A DNA stretch of 64,000 bases from Nautilus pompilius (lineage: Eukaryota > Mollusca > Cephalopoda > Nautilida > Nautilidae): positions 124,001-188,000 of the forward strand of contig JACATO010000923.1 of NCBI GenBank assembly GCA_018389105.1, in the 5' to 3' direction. Shown one piece after another: positions 50,501-63,166 of this stretch (positions are counted from its first letter, which is position 1; the number at the start of each line of letters is the position of its first letter). The position numbers were made by a program, and so were the translations under genes. Below the pieces are notes generated by a model. That model ran no database searches and was not told the origin of the DNA. It worked only from the letters and a program-made list of their open reading frames with translations.

Positions 50501-51260
50501 GTTTTGCGAATTATGCTTTTAGGTTTTCATGTGAATGTAGCTAGTAAATGGATATGACAGGTTGAATACCAGATAAATAAACTTTTTACATGAACCTTCC
50601 ATTGCTTTTAATAAAATCAAAATAAATCTATTGTTGCTACAATTAAAAAGGGAACATTTTATTAGCAAGGACGATAAAATTGACCAATCTGTGTATTTGT
50701 TTGAATTTTTTAATATAGTGGCAGAGTTACAAATCCAGTATTTACTGATGACTTAAATAACCTCTTATCTATCAGTTGATAAAGCTAATTGAAATCATCT
50801 TCAAACTATCAGATTTCTCTTCAGATAGCATTTATTTACTGAGCCACCAATGTGCTCTTTATTTCCTGAATACATATAATGGAGGCAATTGCGTATCATC
50901 TTTCTTATTTAGAAGAACCGTTTGCAGCGAAGATTTTGAAAGCAAATATAGAATTGTAATGTCTGCCCCCAAACATTTTACAGATTAATCATCTTATGGG
51001 GACACAATATAGGCTTTGTTTTCTCTCTTAGTCTTATCTCTATTGCTTGTTAATAGTCTGCATGTGTACAATTTTTTTGTAGGTCTAAGAAAAAATGTTG
51101 CTACTAAAGATCCTTTTGGTATATCGTTATCTGAAGTGGGAATAAGGTAACCAGAAACTTGTCTGTTCATAGTTTCATCATTTTAAAAAAAATAGAAGCT
51201 TCAGAAGAAAACAAATTTGGTTTTCGAAAAGTAGTGGTGTGTGAATGATGTTACTAGTAT

Positions 51261-51426
51261 GGCTGGCATGGTGGACTGTGAGGACTCTAGTTTGGTTTCC
51301 ACAGGGGACTGGTAGCTCCCTGCCATGTGGGTTTCCTCTGAGCACTGTCTTTTCCTTACCAAGTGCATATGGTGCAAAATTGGCACTGCTTCCTAGTGAT
51401 CAGAGGCATTGTATGAAAAAAACAAG
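51261..51426 (+). mobile_element. tRNA-derived SINE (about 166 bp) with target duplication
   Basis: Starts GGCTGGCATGGTGGACTGTG (A box-like), with AGTTTGGTTTCC as B box-like, and ends ATGAAAAAAACAAG. It is flanked by TTACTAGTAT (51251-51260) and TTGCTAGTAT (51427-51436), a 10-bp duplication with one difference. Confidence 0.6.
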
Positions 51427-54400
51427 TTGCTAGTATTTACTATATTAGCCATGAGCTCGTGTGCAGTTGGCACTTTTTAAATTGAATTCCAGTTTAGCTT
51501 TGCTGGGTTCAGTATGGCAGTTAAGCTGCTAGTGTTGGTAAGAGAGATCGTGACACTAAAATTGCGACATGGTACCGAAATTGAAATGGTTATGGGAGAC
51601 GACAATTTTTTTAAAATTTACTTTTTTAGTATTGTTTTGATCCATTCTTCGTTAGTATGGTTTTGGTTAGAAGGCTTTTGGCTATGTAACAGCATAAATG
51701 CTGTCTTTGCTTAGTAACTTTTATACAGCACTTCTAAAGTCTGTAAGCCTGGTGCAGGAATAGCTTATGTGAATGCTAGTTATGCCTTAAAATCACAATC
51801 AGTAATAAATGAGTAATGATTAAACCTCTAATAGTAATTACTCTCCTGTTGGTCTATGTTAAACTCAAACTACATCTTAAACCCAGACAGATTTATTATG
51901 GAGTAAGATAATATTTTCTTAACTACCAGTAGGGTACCTCCTCTCATATTGTACCGACTAATTACCTAGTAATTACTTGTGTGGGGACTAGTAGTAATTG
52001 GTGTCCTATTTAATTTCTTAAAACCCAGTAGCAATTATCCCTAATTAGTTTGCAAAGAGAAATAGGTCTCTTACTATCATCTTGTTCTGATGGGTTTTAA
52101 TAGCCTATCTTTTACAGACCAGCTTAACTTTTAGATAGATACAAGTTTAACTTGACAGAAAGAATTTCTGTTTTAGTGGCTGGTAGTTGTGGAATTTACT
52201 ATCACCGTGATAAAGCTTAGGTCTAGAAATAAGTGTTTTTAACATACGATGCATTGTTTTAACCAGATGAGCATTTGGTGTGAAGAACAGACTTACTAAC
52301 CATCCTCAACTTATTACATAATTATCTGTGTAAACAAGCTGTCACTTGGCCTTACTGGTCCTGTTTTCCAACAGTCATAATTCAGCATCCTTTTTAAATA
52401 TTTTCTTAAAATGGACTTTATCATCTACAGAGACATTGTGGCCTTGTCCAAGTAGAAAAATTCAATTTAAAAAATCCACTTTGAGCACACAAATTAAATG
52501 TTGGAAAAGTTAAATATTTGTGATTTTGAATTGCCAATAATTCCTTATAGAAATTTTACTTGTACACTGTGGCTTTGACTTTTGAGGCCAGTTACCACAT
52601 TTTACTAAACTGTACAGTGCCAAGATTCATGTATGAAATAAAAATGTTTAGCTATCATTGTTATGCACTTTGTATATGCATTATTTTACATGAATAATTA
52701 AAGATGATGTTGTAGATTTGTCAAGATTTAAGATTCAGACAGTCCAGTCGGTGAGTATAATATCAGGTTAGCATTTATTAAAACTACTATTTCTATAAAC
52801 AGCTTTTCTTATTCTTATAAATAGATTACTGGTTCTGGAACATTTTGTACTTGGATCCTTTTTTTTTTTTTGGCCAACATCACTTGTGTGGACTGTCAAG
52901 TTAGTTATGCAGTACTTGAAATAAAGCTCACCAGACGGCACTTCAAGCAGTTTGTTTTACTATATTTTCCATACTTACCATTTAACTTGTCTAACAACAA
53001 AAAAGTAGTTATTTCTATTTGTCTTAAAATTAAGGAATGGAGGGAGAATATTTGGTTGGGGCTGAATTAATTCTGAATGTGTTTTCAACAAAACTTGACT
53101 AAGGATCCTGGAATTAGCACATTAGATCCCATCCCCGAATTTTTTGAAGTGTTATAACTGGCTGCTTCATTTCTCAAGCACTGGGACGAAAGCTGATTAT
53201 TATTGGCAGTTAAGTAAGTTTGCATGCAACAGATTATTTTGATTTAGTTTCAAGACTTGAATTGCATTGAAAATCGTGAATGCAGCTAGTCAAAGCAGAA
53301 CCTGCTTGGAAAAAGGCATACTGAGTATTCCATCTTTTGTTATCAAATCCTAATATCCTGTTTTATTTCTAATCCAGTAATCCTTATCTAAAACTAGCTA
53401 ATGCGGGTAGAAGAACAGTGTGATCTGTTGGTTACTAGACCTGATTTTCTCCGTAACTAAAAACTGTGTAATAACTTTTTAAACTGTTAATATTGAGAGA
53501 CAAACAGCTCTACTTGCATCATAGTTGTGCAAGATGGTGGGTGCTGCTGTTGTATCTGATTATTTTAAGAGCTTTAAAAAAAAAACCACTAAAGCCAGTT
53601 CTGAAGTATCAGTATGAGAACATTTCCAGTATAATTTCAATGGGATGTAAACTGCTTGGTTCTCTAACTTATTATATCATAGAATTTTGGTCAACTAAAT
53701 TTCTGTGCCTCTACCGGTGTGTCTGATGCAGACATTGTTAAACTAGAGATTTTTTTTCTTTAAAGAAATGACTTTATATAGAAGCTTTTATTTTTTAATT
53801 GACTTTACTTACATTTAAATTGATTTTTCGATTTTGAAATTCCTTTTGATTTTAAGTTTACCAAATGGTCTATTTTATGAATGCCAGAAAAAGGAAGATT
53901 GCAGATTGTATAGCTGTATGTACAGTAGTGTGGGAGCCAGTAAGTCTGGGTTACATATTGAAGCCACCTTGTTTTAGCAGGTTTTCCTCATCTCTAAATA
54001 ACACGGGCTCTGATTCTGCTCAAGCGCATCTTATTAAACAGATTCTTTCAGACATGCTTTAGCTTTTAATCACATAGCTCGGTAACTTGTAAAGTAGCTA
54101 TTTTCCTTTTTCTTCTTAATTGCCTACATCTAAAAGAAGCAAAACTATTTGTTTTGTTTTTTTTGTTGTTTTTTTTTTTGAACTTATGTACTGTCCTTCA
54201 TTTTGCTTAAGCAAAAATAGCTATTTAGTCATGATCATAAGATTAATTGTCATCTTGGCAATGGGTGCTCTTTAGCCCAAGTGTAAGATTAATGCTTTTT
54301 TTTTTTTATTTTTAAAGTTATATTTAAAGATGATCGTGCTTATCTAGAGTGGAACCTGTCTCCATTAATCTGAAAGTAGCCTCTACTGTACAAACTGAAA

Positions 54401-54928
54401 TATTGCACCATTAGGACATTACCAGTACAATCATTTTCTTAATTTTTCTTTTTAATGCTTTTCTAATTGGTTTCGTTTCTTCTTTTTTTAAAAAAAAAAA
54501 GAATTTAAAACTTGTTACTTCTCTTTGTTAATCTGGCAGGTTTCTGGAAAGGCAAAGGGGATTTCCCTTGGAATGACCTTCATTAAGTAGGGAGAGAAAT
54601 TCTTAGTTTACCAAAAAGATTGTACACTTTTACTACTCTCAGGATATGCAACAACGTTTTTAAGAAAGCAATATCTCTCCAATGTTTTTTTTTTTTAACT
54701 CTGTCAACCCTACAGCAAATTTAGCGAATCCCTGCTTGTTTAGCTACCGGCTAAATTAGGATTTCCCAAATGATATGCTTTATATTTTTCACAACATTCT
54801 CAAAAGTACCCCAAAAAATAATGAAAAGCATATTTAGGTTAATCGATTAAGTTTTCTAATATAGATACTTTGGATTTTGTCTTGTTGTGTTAAAGGAAGA
54901 GTCAGCATCTGTGATGTTCATTGATGTA

Positions 54929-55530
54929 CAGTCGATCCCCGTGTAATTGCGGTTTGGCATTCGCAGCCCCAGTTATTCGCGGAATTTCCCTTAGAACCTA
55001 ACTAATAACTGTTCGTGGAAACCCCCGCAATTCGCGGAATCGCAAATATCTTCCGTGATTTTTTATGGCTTTTTTCGTGGCAATATATATTTTTTCACGC
55101 TTTTTAACACTAAATTATTAATAACAATATAATTTACTAATTTTGTAATATAAATACTAATGTAAATTCAGCAAAATATCAATATAAAATAAATGCTATT
55201 GGCTGAAGGTTTGAAAGTAGCCAATCCGAGAGCGTTATTCATTTCTCCTTGCTGCTGATTGGCTGCTGCCCACGAGGCGCTGTCTCAGGCAGATGCAGCC
55301 CAAGCCCCGCATCATCCCAGTTTACTGCGTGTAGCCATCTCGAGTGTTTTGCCGAGTGTTGTATTTTTTATTAAATTATTATTATATATTTACTTATATT
55401 TTTTTATTATATTTTACGTTATATTTTGACGTTTATAGGCATTTTTATGGACCACGTCCAATATTCGCGGTTTTTCACTCTTCGCAGGTGCTCTAGGAAT
55501 GTAACCCCCACAAATACCGGGGAACAACTG
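54929..55530 (-). mobile_element. Pogo-type MITE, copy B (602 bp)
   Basis: Flanked by TA (54927-54928, 55531-55532), begins CAGTCGATCCCC and ends CCGGGGAACAACTG. It is copy A inverted: its reverse complement follows 46951-47528 along the whole length, with small indels. CCAAT boxes are conserved at 55198 (reverse), 55221 and 55258 (reverse). Confidence 0.9.
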
Positions 55531-57869
55531 TATACCTTTTGAGGTTGCATAGTGCGATGGTTACTGCTAACAGGTGCTGTGATTTTTCCACCCTCAAAGG
55601 GCCTGACACTTTGTTTTGAGTAGACCCTTTTAGGTTCTTTTTTGTTTAGCTGTGGAGAGTAATCACATGGACAGACTAAAAAAAAGTGCAAAGAAAAAAA
55701 CATGGGAGGTTTGTCAAATCGTATGCCATTAACTTGGCCAACTGATGCTGATTTCAAAGCTCAAATAGACTATGCAAGAAACCCACCATCTTGCACATTT
55801 ATGGTGTGCTTGTGCGCATATACAAGGGAGAACTATGGTATTTCCCATATATTTTTGAATGGTAATAAAAGTTTAAATTTAGAGCAATTTCCTTGAAAAG
55901 AATGAGGATAATTGAGTTTACTACAGATATCTAAGAATTCTGATTGTTTACTAAGTTCTACCAAAGTGGTTGTAACTGGTGACAAAATTGACTATATAAG
56001 TATCCTTAGTTTTGTTTTTCTATAAAACACCATAAACTGAAATCAGAATAATTCCTGAAAACTTTTTGTCATATTGAAGAACTTTAGAAATTTAACTACA
56101 CCAACTTTTTAAAGTTTTTCATCAGACAGCTAGTTTGTTCTGTCTTTAGTTTCTCAAATTTCAAACACCTGTCTAAAATTGGATGAAAATAATTATGCCT
56201 AAAGCTCTGAAATCTTGGATTGCCTTTCTTGTACATTGTATGTTCCTGGTTTAGCCAGATTTAAATTTCTTAAATAATACTTAAATTTCCTTTCATATGA
56301 ATATGAAATTCCTTTTGGTAATTTATTTATATATATAGATACATAAATTTGATAGCTATAATAATAGACTTATCATTGAAATATCCTGTGTATCATATAT
56401 AATCAAGGTATTACTTATACCCACATTAACATGACAGGAGTCTATAGATTGGGAATAGAAATTTATTTTCTTTGAAATATCCTCTTAAACATGGAAATGC
56501 CTCAATGATAAAGACAAGCTGTAAAGTCATTGCCATGGGAAGAATAAAACAAACAAAAAAATGCTTTGCTCACCTCTGACATTTATTCTTTCAGAATTTT
56601 TTTTATTATTAGAAACTTGCTATTTGAAAAATGAATCTCCTAGCAAGAAATATTTGAAGATTAACATTTGCGTATCCAAAAATGGATATGCACACTATCA
56701 GATAACTATGTTTACTGCTTAACACACAGTTGTCTCCACACCCAATCACTCCCCACCCCTCCAAGCTGATAAAGATGCAGTAATGGGATTAGGTTTTTTA
56801 AAAATTCTCTTTGGCTGTGAAAAAAGGGCTTCAGAAATCTTAGCTAACTGATTATAATTTTTATCCAGTCAACAGCACCGTGTGTAAATGGCTGTTTCTT
56901 ATAAACTGTATTGTCTACATACCCTTCTGTCTCAACTTCAAATTGTAATTGGTCTGACTATCTTTCTCTTTTTCTAACTGATAATAAAGTTAATCTACTG
57001 TGCACAAAATAGTGTTGAAATTAAAAACAAGATGACAAATCAGTGTGATTTTTATTATTAGAACTCTTTAGGCCTCCATCTTTGAAGTACGGCATTAACT
57101 CGTCTACTGACCTTTAACAAACCAAAAGATGTCACTCATTCAAATAGTGCATATTCTTTTCTTGGTATTAACACTTACTGTTCTGAATTTTAAAATAATA
57201 TTTTGTAAATAACTAGCAATTTTTGCCAAGTAGATTGGTTATAATTGTAATTACCATATCCTTCATCAGATTTGAGAAAAGAAGAAGAAAATTGGAGTAA
57301 TAAAGTACAAGGCTAATAATAATTTATATTTTCTTATTGCCATTCTATCAGAATTTGTTTGAATAATTGGATCGTTAGGATTTAGGGAAATTTTAAATTT
57401 AAAAAAAAATCAAACTAAATGGAATTGAGGAGCAATGAATAGAAAGCAGTAACTTATATAAACCTGTTTAGAAAATTGTATAGGACTACAAGTGGGTTAG
57501 ATATGATACATTGAGGGAAAAAACTCTTTGATTTGAGGTGCTTATGGCTTGTATATAGATGGTATGATAGAAGTGATTATTTGGAATGGTTATATTCAGA
57601 CTGCTTTAGATGCTATTAAAACATGGTTATTTTGGAAACATTTATTTTTCATGATGATGAACACGCCTCTATTTATATCGCCCTACCTAACACGAGAAGA
57701 AATAAACATTTGAAATATTTTTTAAAATTATTTATTATGTATAAATGTTTTGTTTGCTTTTAAAATTTTAAGATTATTTCCTTTAAAAAAAAAAAAAAGA
57801 AGTTGAGGTATCAAGTTCACATCTTTTGTCATGTGATGTCAGAATTTAACTTTCACTTATAATGATTCA

Positions 57870-59000
57870 TGAAAAATAGTTCTATATTCTATAGTACATT
57901 TATAGTAATTGCATGTCCCAATCCAGGAGGGCTCTAGAAAAGGTAGGTTAGACCAACCAGCAAGTACCTTCGTTTTCTCCTGTTTACAAGTAAATTTCTG
58001 ATGTTGGAAGGTAGTAACCTGATAAATTAAGGAAAACTGCTTTAATAGACAGAACCAATGCAGTTCTATATACAGATCACAGCCTTCATTGAAACGTCTT
58101 AACTGATGAGGGTTGTCTATGCAAGGAATTCTTCGCATTCTTTTGGTGTGGCAAGACTAAAAATGAATGATGTGACTTGGAGTTAGGTTTGCTATTAGAA
58201 ATATACACAGATCCACCTATAGCCATCTTTGAATGCTTAGTGAAACTGCATATGAATCATGATCTGGATGTAAAAGATGCATTCTATGAGGAGTTAAATG
58301 AGACCATCTCAAACATTCCACATGGAAATAAACTATTTTTGCTTGGTCAGTTTAATGCGTGGATTGGTGCTGATTCTTTGTCCTGGAAAGGTGTTATTGA
58401 GCCTCAGGGTGTTTGGCAAATAAATGAACATGGATAGTGTGCTTGCTCCAACTATGCATTCATCACTCCACATAACTAACACGTTTTCAAGCTGATACAA
58501 GAAACAAGGTTGCATGGAAACACCTGTGCAGAGGTCATTGGCATAATATCAGCTAGATCATGCCATTGTTATATGAAAGCACCTTAGTGACCGTCCATGT
58601 TAGAAGTATGCACAGCATGGGTCAGTATGACATTGCGCAATTTTAATCATATGAAATAAGATGTTTTTCCAAAGTGAAAGTTTTTAACTCAATTTAACTT
58701 AATTATGCTTTTGCAGAACTCCATGAAATATTTAGAACTGTCAGTAGATCACAAACTGATTGGTTTAATAGTAGTATCAATTTAATGCAGCCTGCTGTTT
58801 AAGCTAAAAGGCCTTTGCAATTAAAATATCTTAAAAATGCTTAAAGGTGTTGGATAAGCGCATCAACTTGTTTAGTGCATAGCAAATAATTTTATTTGGA
58901 AATACTGGTTGGATTTGTTCGATCACACCCAAAAGTGTGCTGCTGCGGATGATTTGCAGGGAATAGATAATGATATCAAGCTGTTGGGCTTTAAAGCTGT
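57870..59000 (+). mobile_element. LINE relic, endonuclease half
   Basis: Plus-strand fragments of an APE-type endonuclease. KTALIDRTNAVLYTDHSLH is near 58031, FFWCGKTKNE near 58138-58170, and FYEELNETISNIPHGNKLFL near 58287-58350 followed by FNAWIGADSLSWKGVIE. A later piece (HTQKCAAADDLQGIDNDIK, about 58925-58980) fits the linker before the reverse transcriptase. It has scattered stops. RTE/CR1-like affiliation is a judgement from motif memory. Confidence 0.8.
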
Positions 59001-62000
59001 TCCATTACTTAATGAAAATGGTAATTAAATCACAGAAAATCTAAACAACTAGACCTTTAGGTTGACCACTTTCAATTGCTCTTTAATCTATGTGCATGAC
59101 CAAACTTTTATCATTGGCTACATATTCTGAAAAATATTTTAACTTAATGTTTATAGTGGACCACACATACTGTTACCATATACTTGTACTCTGCATAATA
59201 ATATGAAACAAATTAAATATTAATAATTGTTATGTTTAGGAGAAGAAATATAGCTGGAGTAATTAATGAACAGTCAATTAAACAACATTCCTTACAATGT
59301 CTACTCTGTGGCTCAGTGTTGGGCATTAACATTTTGAACTATAGTATTGAAATCTGGCACAAGTGAAGTAACAGTAGTACTTAGCTCTGCTTCCAGACGC
59401 TTGTTGATTGGTTAGATGTGATCTGAGTTTTATCTTAATTCTTCCCATTACAGAAAATGATTCTCAATACATGTCGGAAGCACTGACAGGATTTTTGCTG
59501 TTGCATTTCTAAAGTTTGCTTTTGAATGCATTTCCACAATAGTCTACATTTTTTTTTTTACTCTATAGATTTTCCCTGGTGCTTGTAGTTCAGTTTATTT
59601 TTTATTTGTAATCAGTGCTGAAAAGATGCAATAATTTCATCTGCATTTGCATTTGGGAAGTCAAAGGGTTTCTCAAAAAAATAAGTTGGTTTACCCAGCT
59701 GTTTTAACTCCCTGAATCTGGATTCAAAGTTTTCTTTATCTCCAATAAGTAACACTATATATATAGCTGTATGTATTCAGATTTTCCTCCATTTTGAATT
59801 GTTCATCTACTGAACAGAAATTCTGAAAGCAGGTAAGTCTTTGCTTTTCATTTGCGCATTGACCAGGTTGAGTGTGCTCATGAAACTTAATATCTTTTGG
59901 ATAACAATCTTGAGAAATCTCTCTTCCCTAAGTTAAAAGCTTACATGGTTTAGCATTAGAGTTAAATATTTGAGGAACAGAAACTCTAAATGCTATTCTC
60001 ATTACTGAAGTGATCCACATTGTGTATTTGCTGTGTTTTAGGATGATTAGTAGAACTCAACCACAACTGAGCCAACACACCTGTGTTGTAAACCAGGTTG
60101 TCTTAGTGACTATTTTTGTTCAGTTTCAGCAACTATATCCATAACTCTCTGCAAATGACTACTATTTAGTTTTGAGTACAGGATTTGTTGATTAATTAAA
60201 CAGTGAATAGAAATTGAGTCAGGTTTCTTTTTTCAAATTAAACTCACCAGACCTTTGTTTACTGGTTATAGAGTAAACACCATCAGTGGTTACGATGAAA
60301 AAATTTAAAATTTTACTTTGAACTTAGAATAGACTTCTTGCAGTCCACTATCTCTGTATAATTCATGCAGTTCAAGAAAATACAATTTCAGAATCCTTGT
60401 TAATGCACTTAATCCACATACATACTGTAACTACAAAATCCCTTACAGTTTTAGACTAATTAAATGCCAGGCTAGTTGCATAAGCTCCTTCTAGTTTTTT
60501 CTGTAACTGATCTGAAAGATTTTCAGTTAAAAGCATAGCATATCAGCTAACTGTACATCTGCTTAGTTGCGGCAGAGATTTTATGAATAATTTGTTTGAA
60601 ACAGCACTTGAAAACATCAGTTTTCTGTCATTAAACTGTTTGCATTTCTTGATAGTAGTCAGTAAATGTGAAAGGATGCTAACATCAACAGCTTTAGGCA
60701 AGGATAACTTTTGTATTTCTAAATCTCATTTTAGATTCTTTATTTGTAAGGTTCTGTCTTTGCTACCACTAGAGAACTACTTGTGGGATTTTGAAGTTTT
60801 ATATTGTACATTTTCAAACTGACAGATATGAGTAAAGCAGATGATTATGGCTTGCTTGACTTTTCACTTATACAAAAATTATTCTACCCAACCTTTCTTA
60901 GCAACTTTGTGCTCTTCTTGGATGCTATGAATTTTCCCTTTTGCCACATGTTCAGGGCAATGATCATTTGTCGATTGCTGAAGCGATTTTTATATTCAAA
61001 TGATAGTATTCATTTGTAGCTGACAGCAATGTAGCAAAAGGAACAGGCCACTTCTTAGAAGCACAAACAGTTGTAGTTTCTCATTTGAATTAAGTACAAT
61101 GCAGCAGGTATATGTGCCATTTCAGAAAGAACAATACTTATGGAATCATCTGGAAACTTAGACTGATGAAAAACATTTACCCACATGAATTAAAATGTAT
61201 GCTGTGTTTTATGTGAAAAATATTGAAAATCAAGTCAGCTAAGTTTAAAAAAATATTTGCAATATTTCATAAGTGAAATGGAAGTAAAACATCTAGCTGC
61301 ATGTTGTATGTTCTTGCTCTGTAGATAGATAGGGCTTAAAAGATTTGGTAACCAGTGAAATGTTCTAGTTGTCAGCTAAAATAGTGTCACAATAGGGAAG
61401 TCAAGTAATTTTTTTTTTTTTTTTTAGGTAGCCCAAACCTTTGTTAATTAATCAAATATCTGAAAATTGCTCCTTGTTGTTTATCTGGCATTCGTCATTG
61501 TGTATTTTTTTTGCATAAGAGAAGCCTTATGTATCCTCTGAAAATTTTTTTAATTTGGAGTGGATTTGCCATCCTCTAAGGCCCTGTGGCTGCTCAAAGC
61601 TCCCTGCTGAGAAGGCCAAGAAGTTTGAGAGGTGATCCTTTTTCGTTATGAGGGGTGAATCTAGAGGTATGTTGGTACAGATCCAATCTGTGCAGGCAAC
61701 TTATAGCTGTCTGTATCAAAAGTTGGATAAGGTCCCATAAGTTTTTATGTTGTGAGTGTCACTTCCTTTGTTTCACTTCTTTTCTCGTTTGCCTCTCATT
61801 TCATAGCATGCGCCTGTTGCTTTTGCGTCTCACTTGTTTCTAAAAACTAGATGTGATTCATAAAATTGCAGTTTTCTTGTTGTTTTTTTTTGAGATCATA
61901 AATCAACAGTATATTTATTGATTTATTGAATTGTTTAGCCGTCCATGATTTACAGGATAACGATTTGTACAGGTCAACTCATGTCGGTGCAGGTTTTAGT

Positions 62001-62039
62001 AGGACCCTTATATTAGCCGCTGTCAGGCGTCTTTGATGG

Positions 62040-62660
62040 TTATCAGAAAAAATAGTTACCAATGGTGACCTGGAGCTCTCTGTAGTAGTAATGAAACAAC
62101 TTTCAAATAAAATGCCTGTTCCAATTTTGATATGTATTAGTTATGAACTGGATACTGAACCAAATTATGATAAACTCATAGCTATTAAACAAACACCACA
62201 TTTGGCAAAGCACCAGGAGCAGATGGAATATCACTTACACTTCATCTACCATACTTAAGTTTAATCAACAACTGTATGATTTAATGTTAGCCTGCTAAAA
62301 GTTTGGCCAAGTACGAAAAGACACAAGAGACTCTACCTTGTGATTTTGTATAAAAACAAGAGGAATTGGAGAAACTGCAACAATTATCGAGTCGTTTCCT
62401 TATTGATTGTAGTTGGAAAAATGTATAAAATAGCTCTATACCAACTTTAAACTGTTACCCATCAAGCTTAGCCTGAGAACCATTGTGGTTTTTCATTCTC
62501 ATATAATTCTGATGTCCATTAAACCTGTTACAGTTGATAAAATCCTTTGAAAGCTTTTGCAAACTTACCTTATTTCATACTTTTTTAGTATTACTGAACC
62601 AAACCTTCCCTAATCTCTCTGATGTTGTTTTTCATACTAGAAGTAATAGCAAGCTATTTA
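62040..62660 (+). mobile_element. LINE relic, reverse-transcriptase half
   Basis: Plus-strand fragments: ELDTEPNYDKLIAIKQTP, FGKAPGADGIS (about 62204-62235), LYKNKRNWRNCNNYRVVSLL (about 62350-62410) and PENHCGF. These are the N-terminal palm/finger motifs of a non-LTR reverse transcriptase and belong after the endonuclease half at 57870-59000. The relic stops where the 62661-63166 element begins. Confidence 0.8.
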
Positions 62661-63166
62661 CTGGGTGATGCAAAAAGATAGGTGAATTTTTCGGGATTTT
62701 TAACTCTTTCACACTAAGTTTGAATTTGTTGTCTTGATATGATAACTTATCAATGTTGGCTGTTGTTGAGAAGGTCAAGAGATTCAATCAAATTGCTCAT
62801 TGGCATGGCTGGCTGTGTGAAAGTTTGTGAAATGCTTAATTTGTTCAGTCAGATGTAGGCCACCAGATAATTCTCCCAAACTGAATCTCTGTGAAAATCT
62901 CAATGTAATTGTCATAAAGTGTGTAGAGGCAAAGCTTGGGAATATTTTTGGCAGCAACAGAAATTCCAGTGAAATTTTAATTTTCATTTTGAAAGATGCT
63001 CTTCGAAGCCTTGAAAGTAAGACACTTGTTCAAGCATTTTTCATTTTATTTTGGTGCAAGAAGCTGAGGGGAAGCCAGTCCAAGCCTCCTGATACTCTTG
63101 AGATTTATGAAAGTTTGATGATGATGTAAAATCCTGAAAAATTCACATCTATTTTAGCAATACCCT
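62661..63166 (+). mobile_element. Mariner-superfamily deletion derivative (about 505 bp)
   Basis: Inverted ends of about 40 bp (GGGTGATGCAAAAAGATAGG on the left; the right end complements with several differences), with TA on each side (62659-62660, 63167-63168). An open frame from 62827 reads RPPDNSPKLNLCENLNVIVI and continues to 63129. It resembles the C-terminal PPxSPDLN region of mariner-type transposases. The N-terminal and middle parts are absent. The family is not certain. Confidence 0.65.

Noticed and set aside
57857-58138. 93-codon minus-strand frame
   Set aside because: It lies over LINE endonuclease sequence read on the plus strand; no family recognised for the minus frame.
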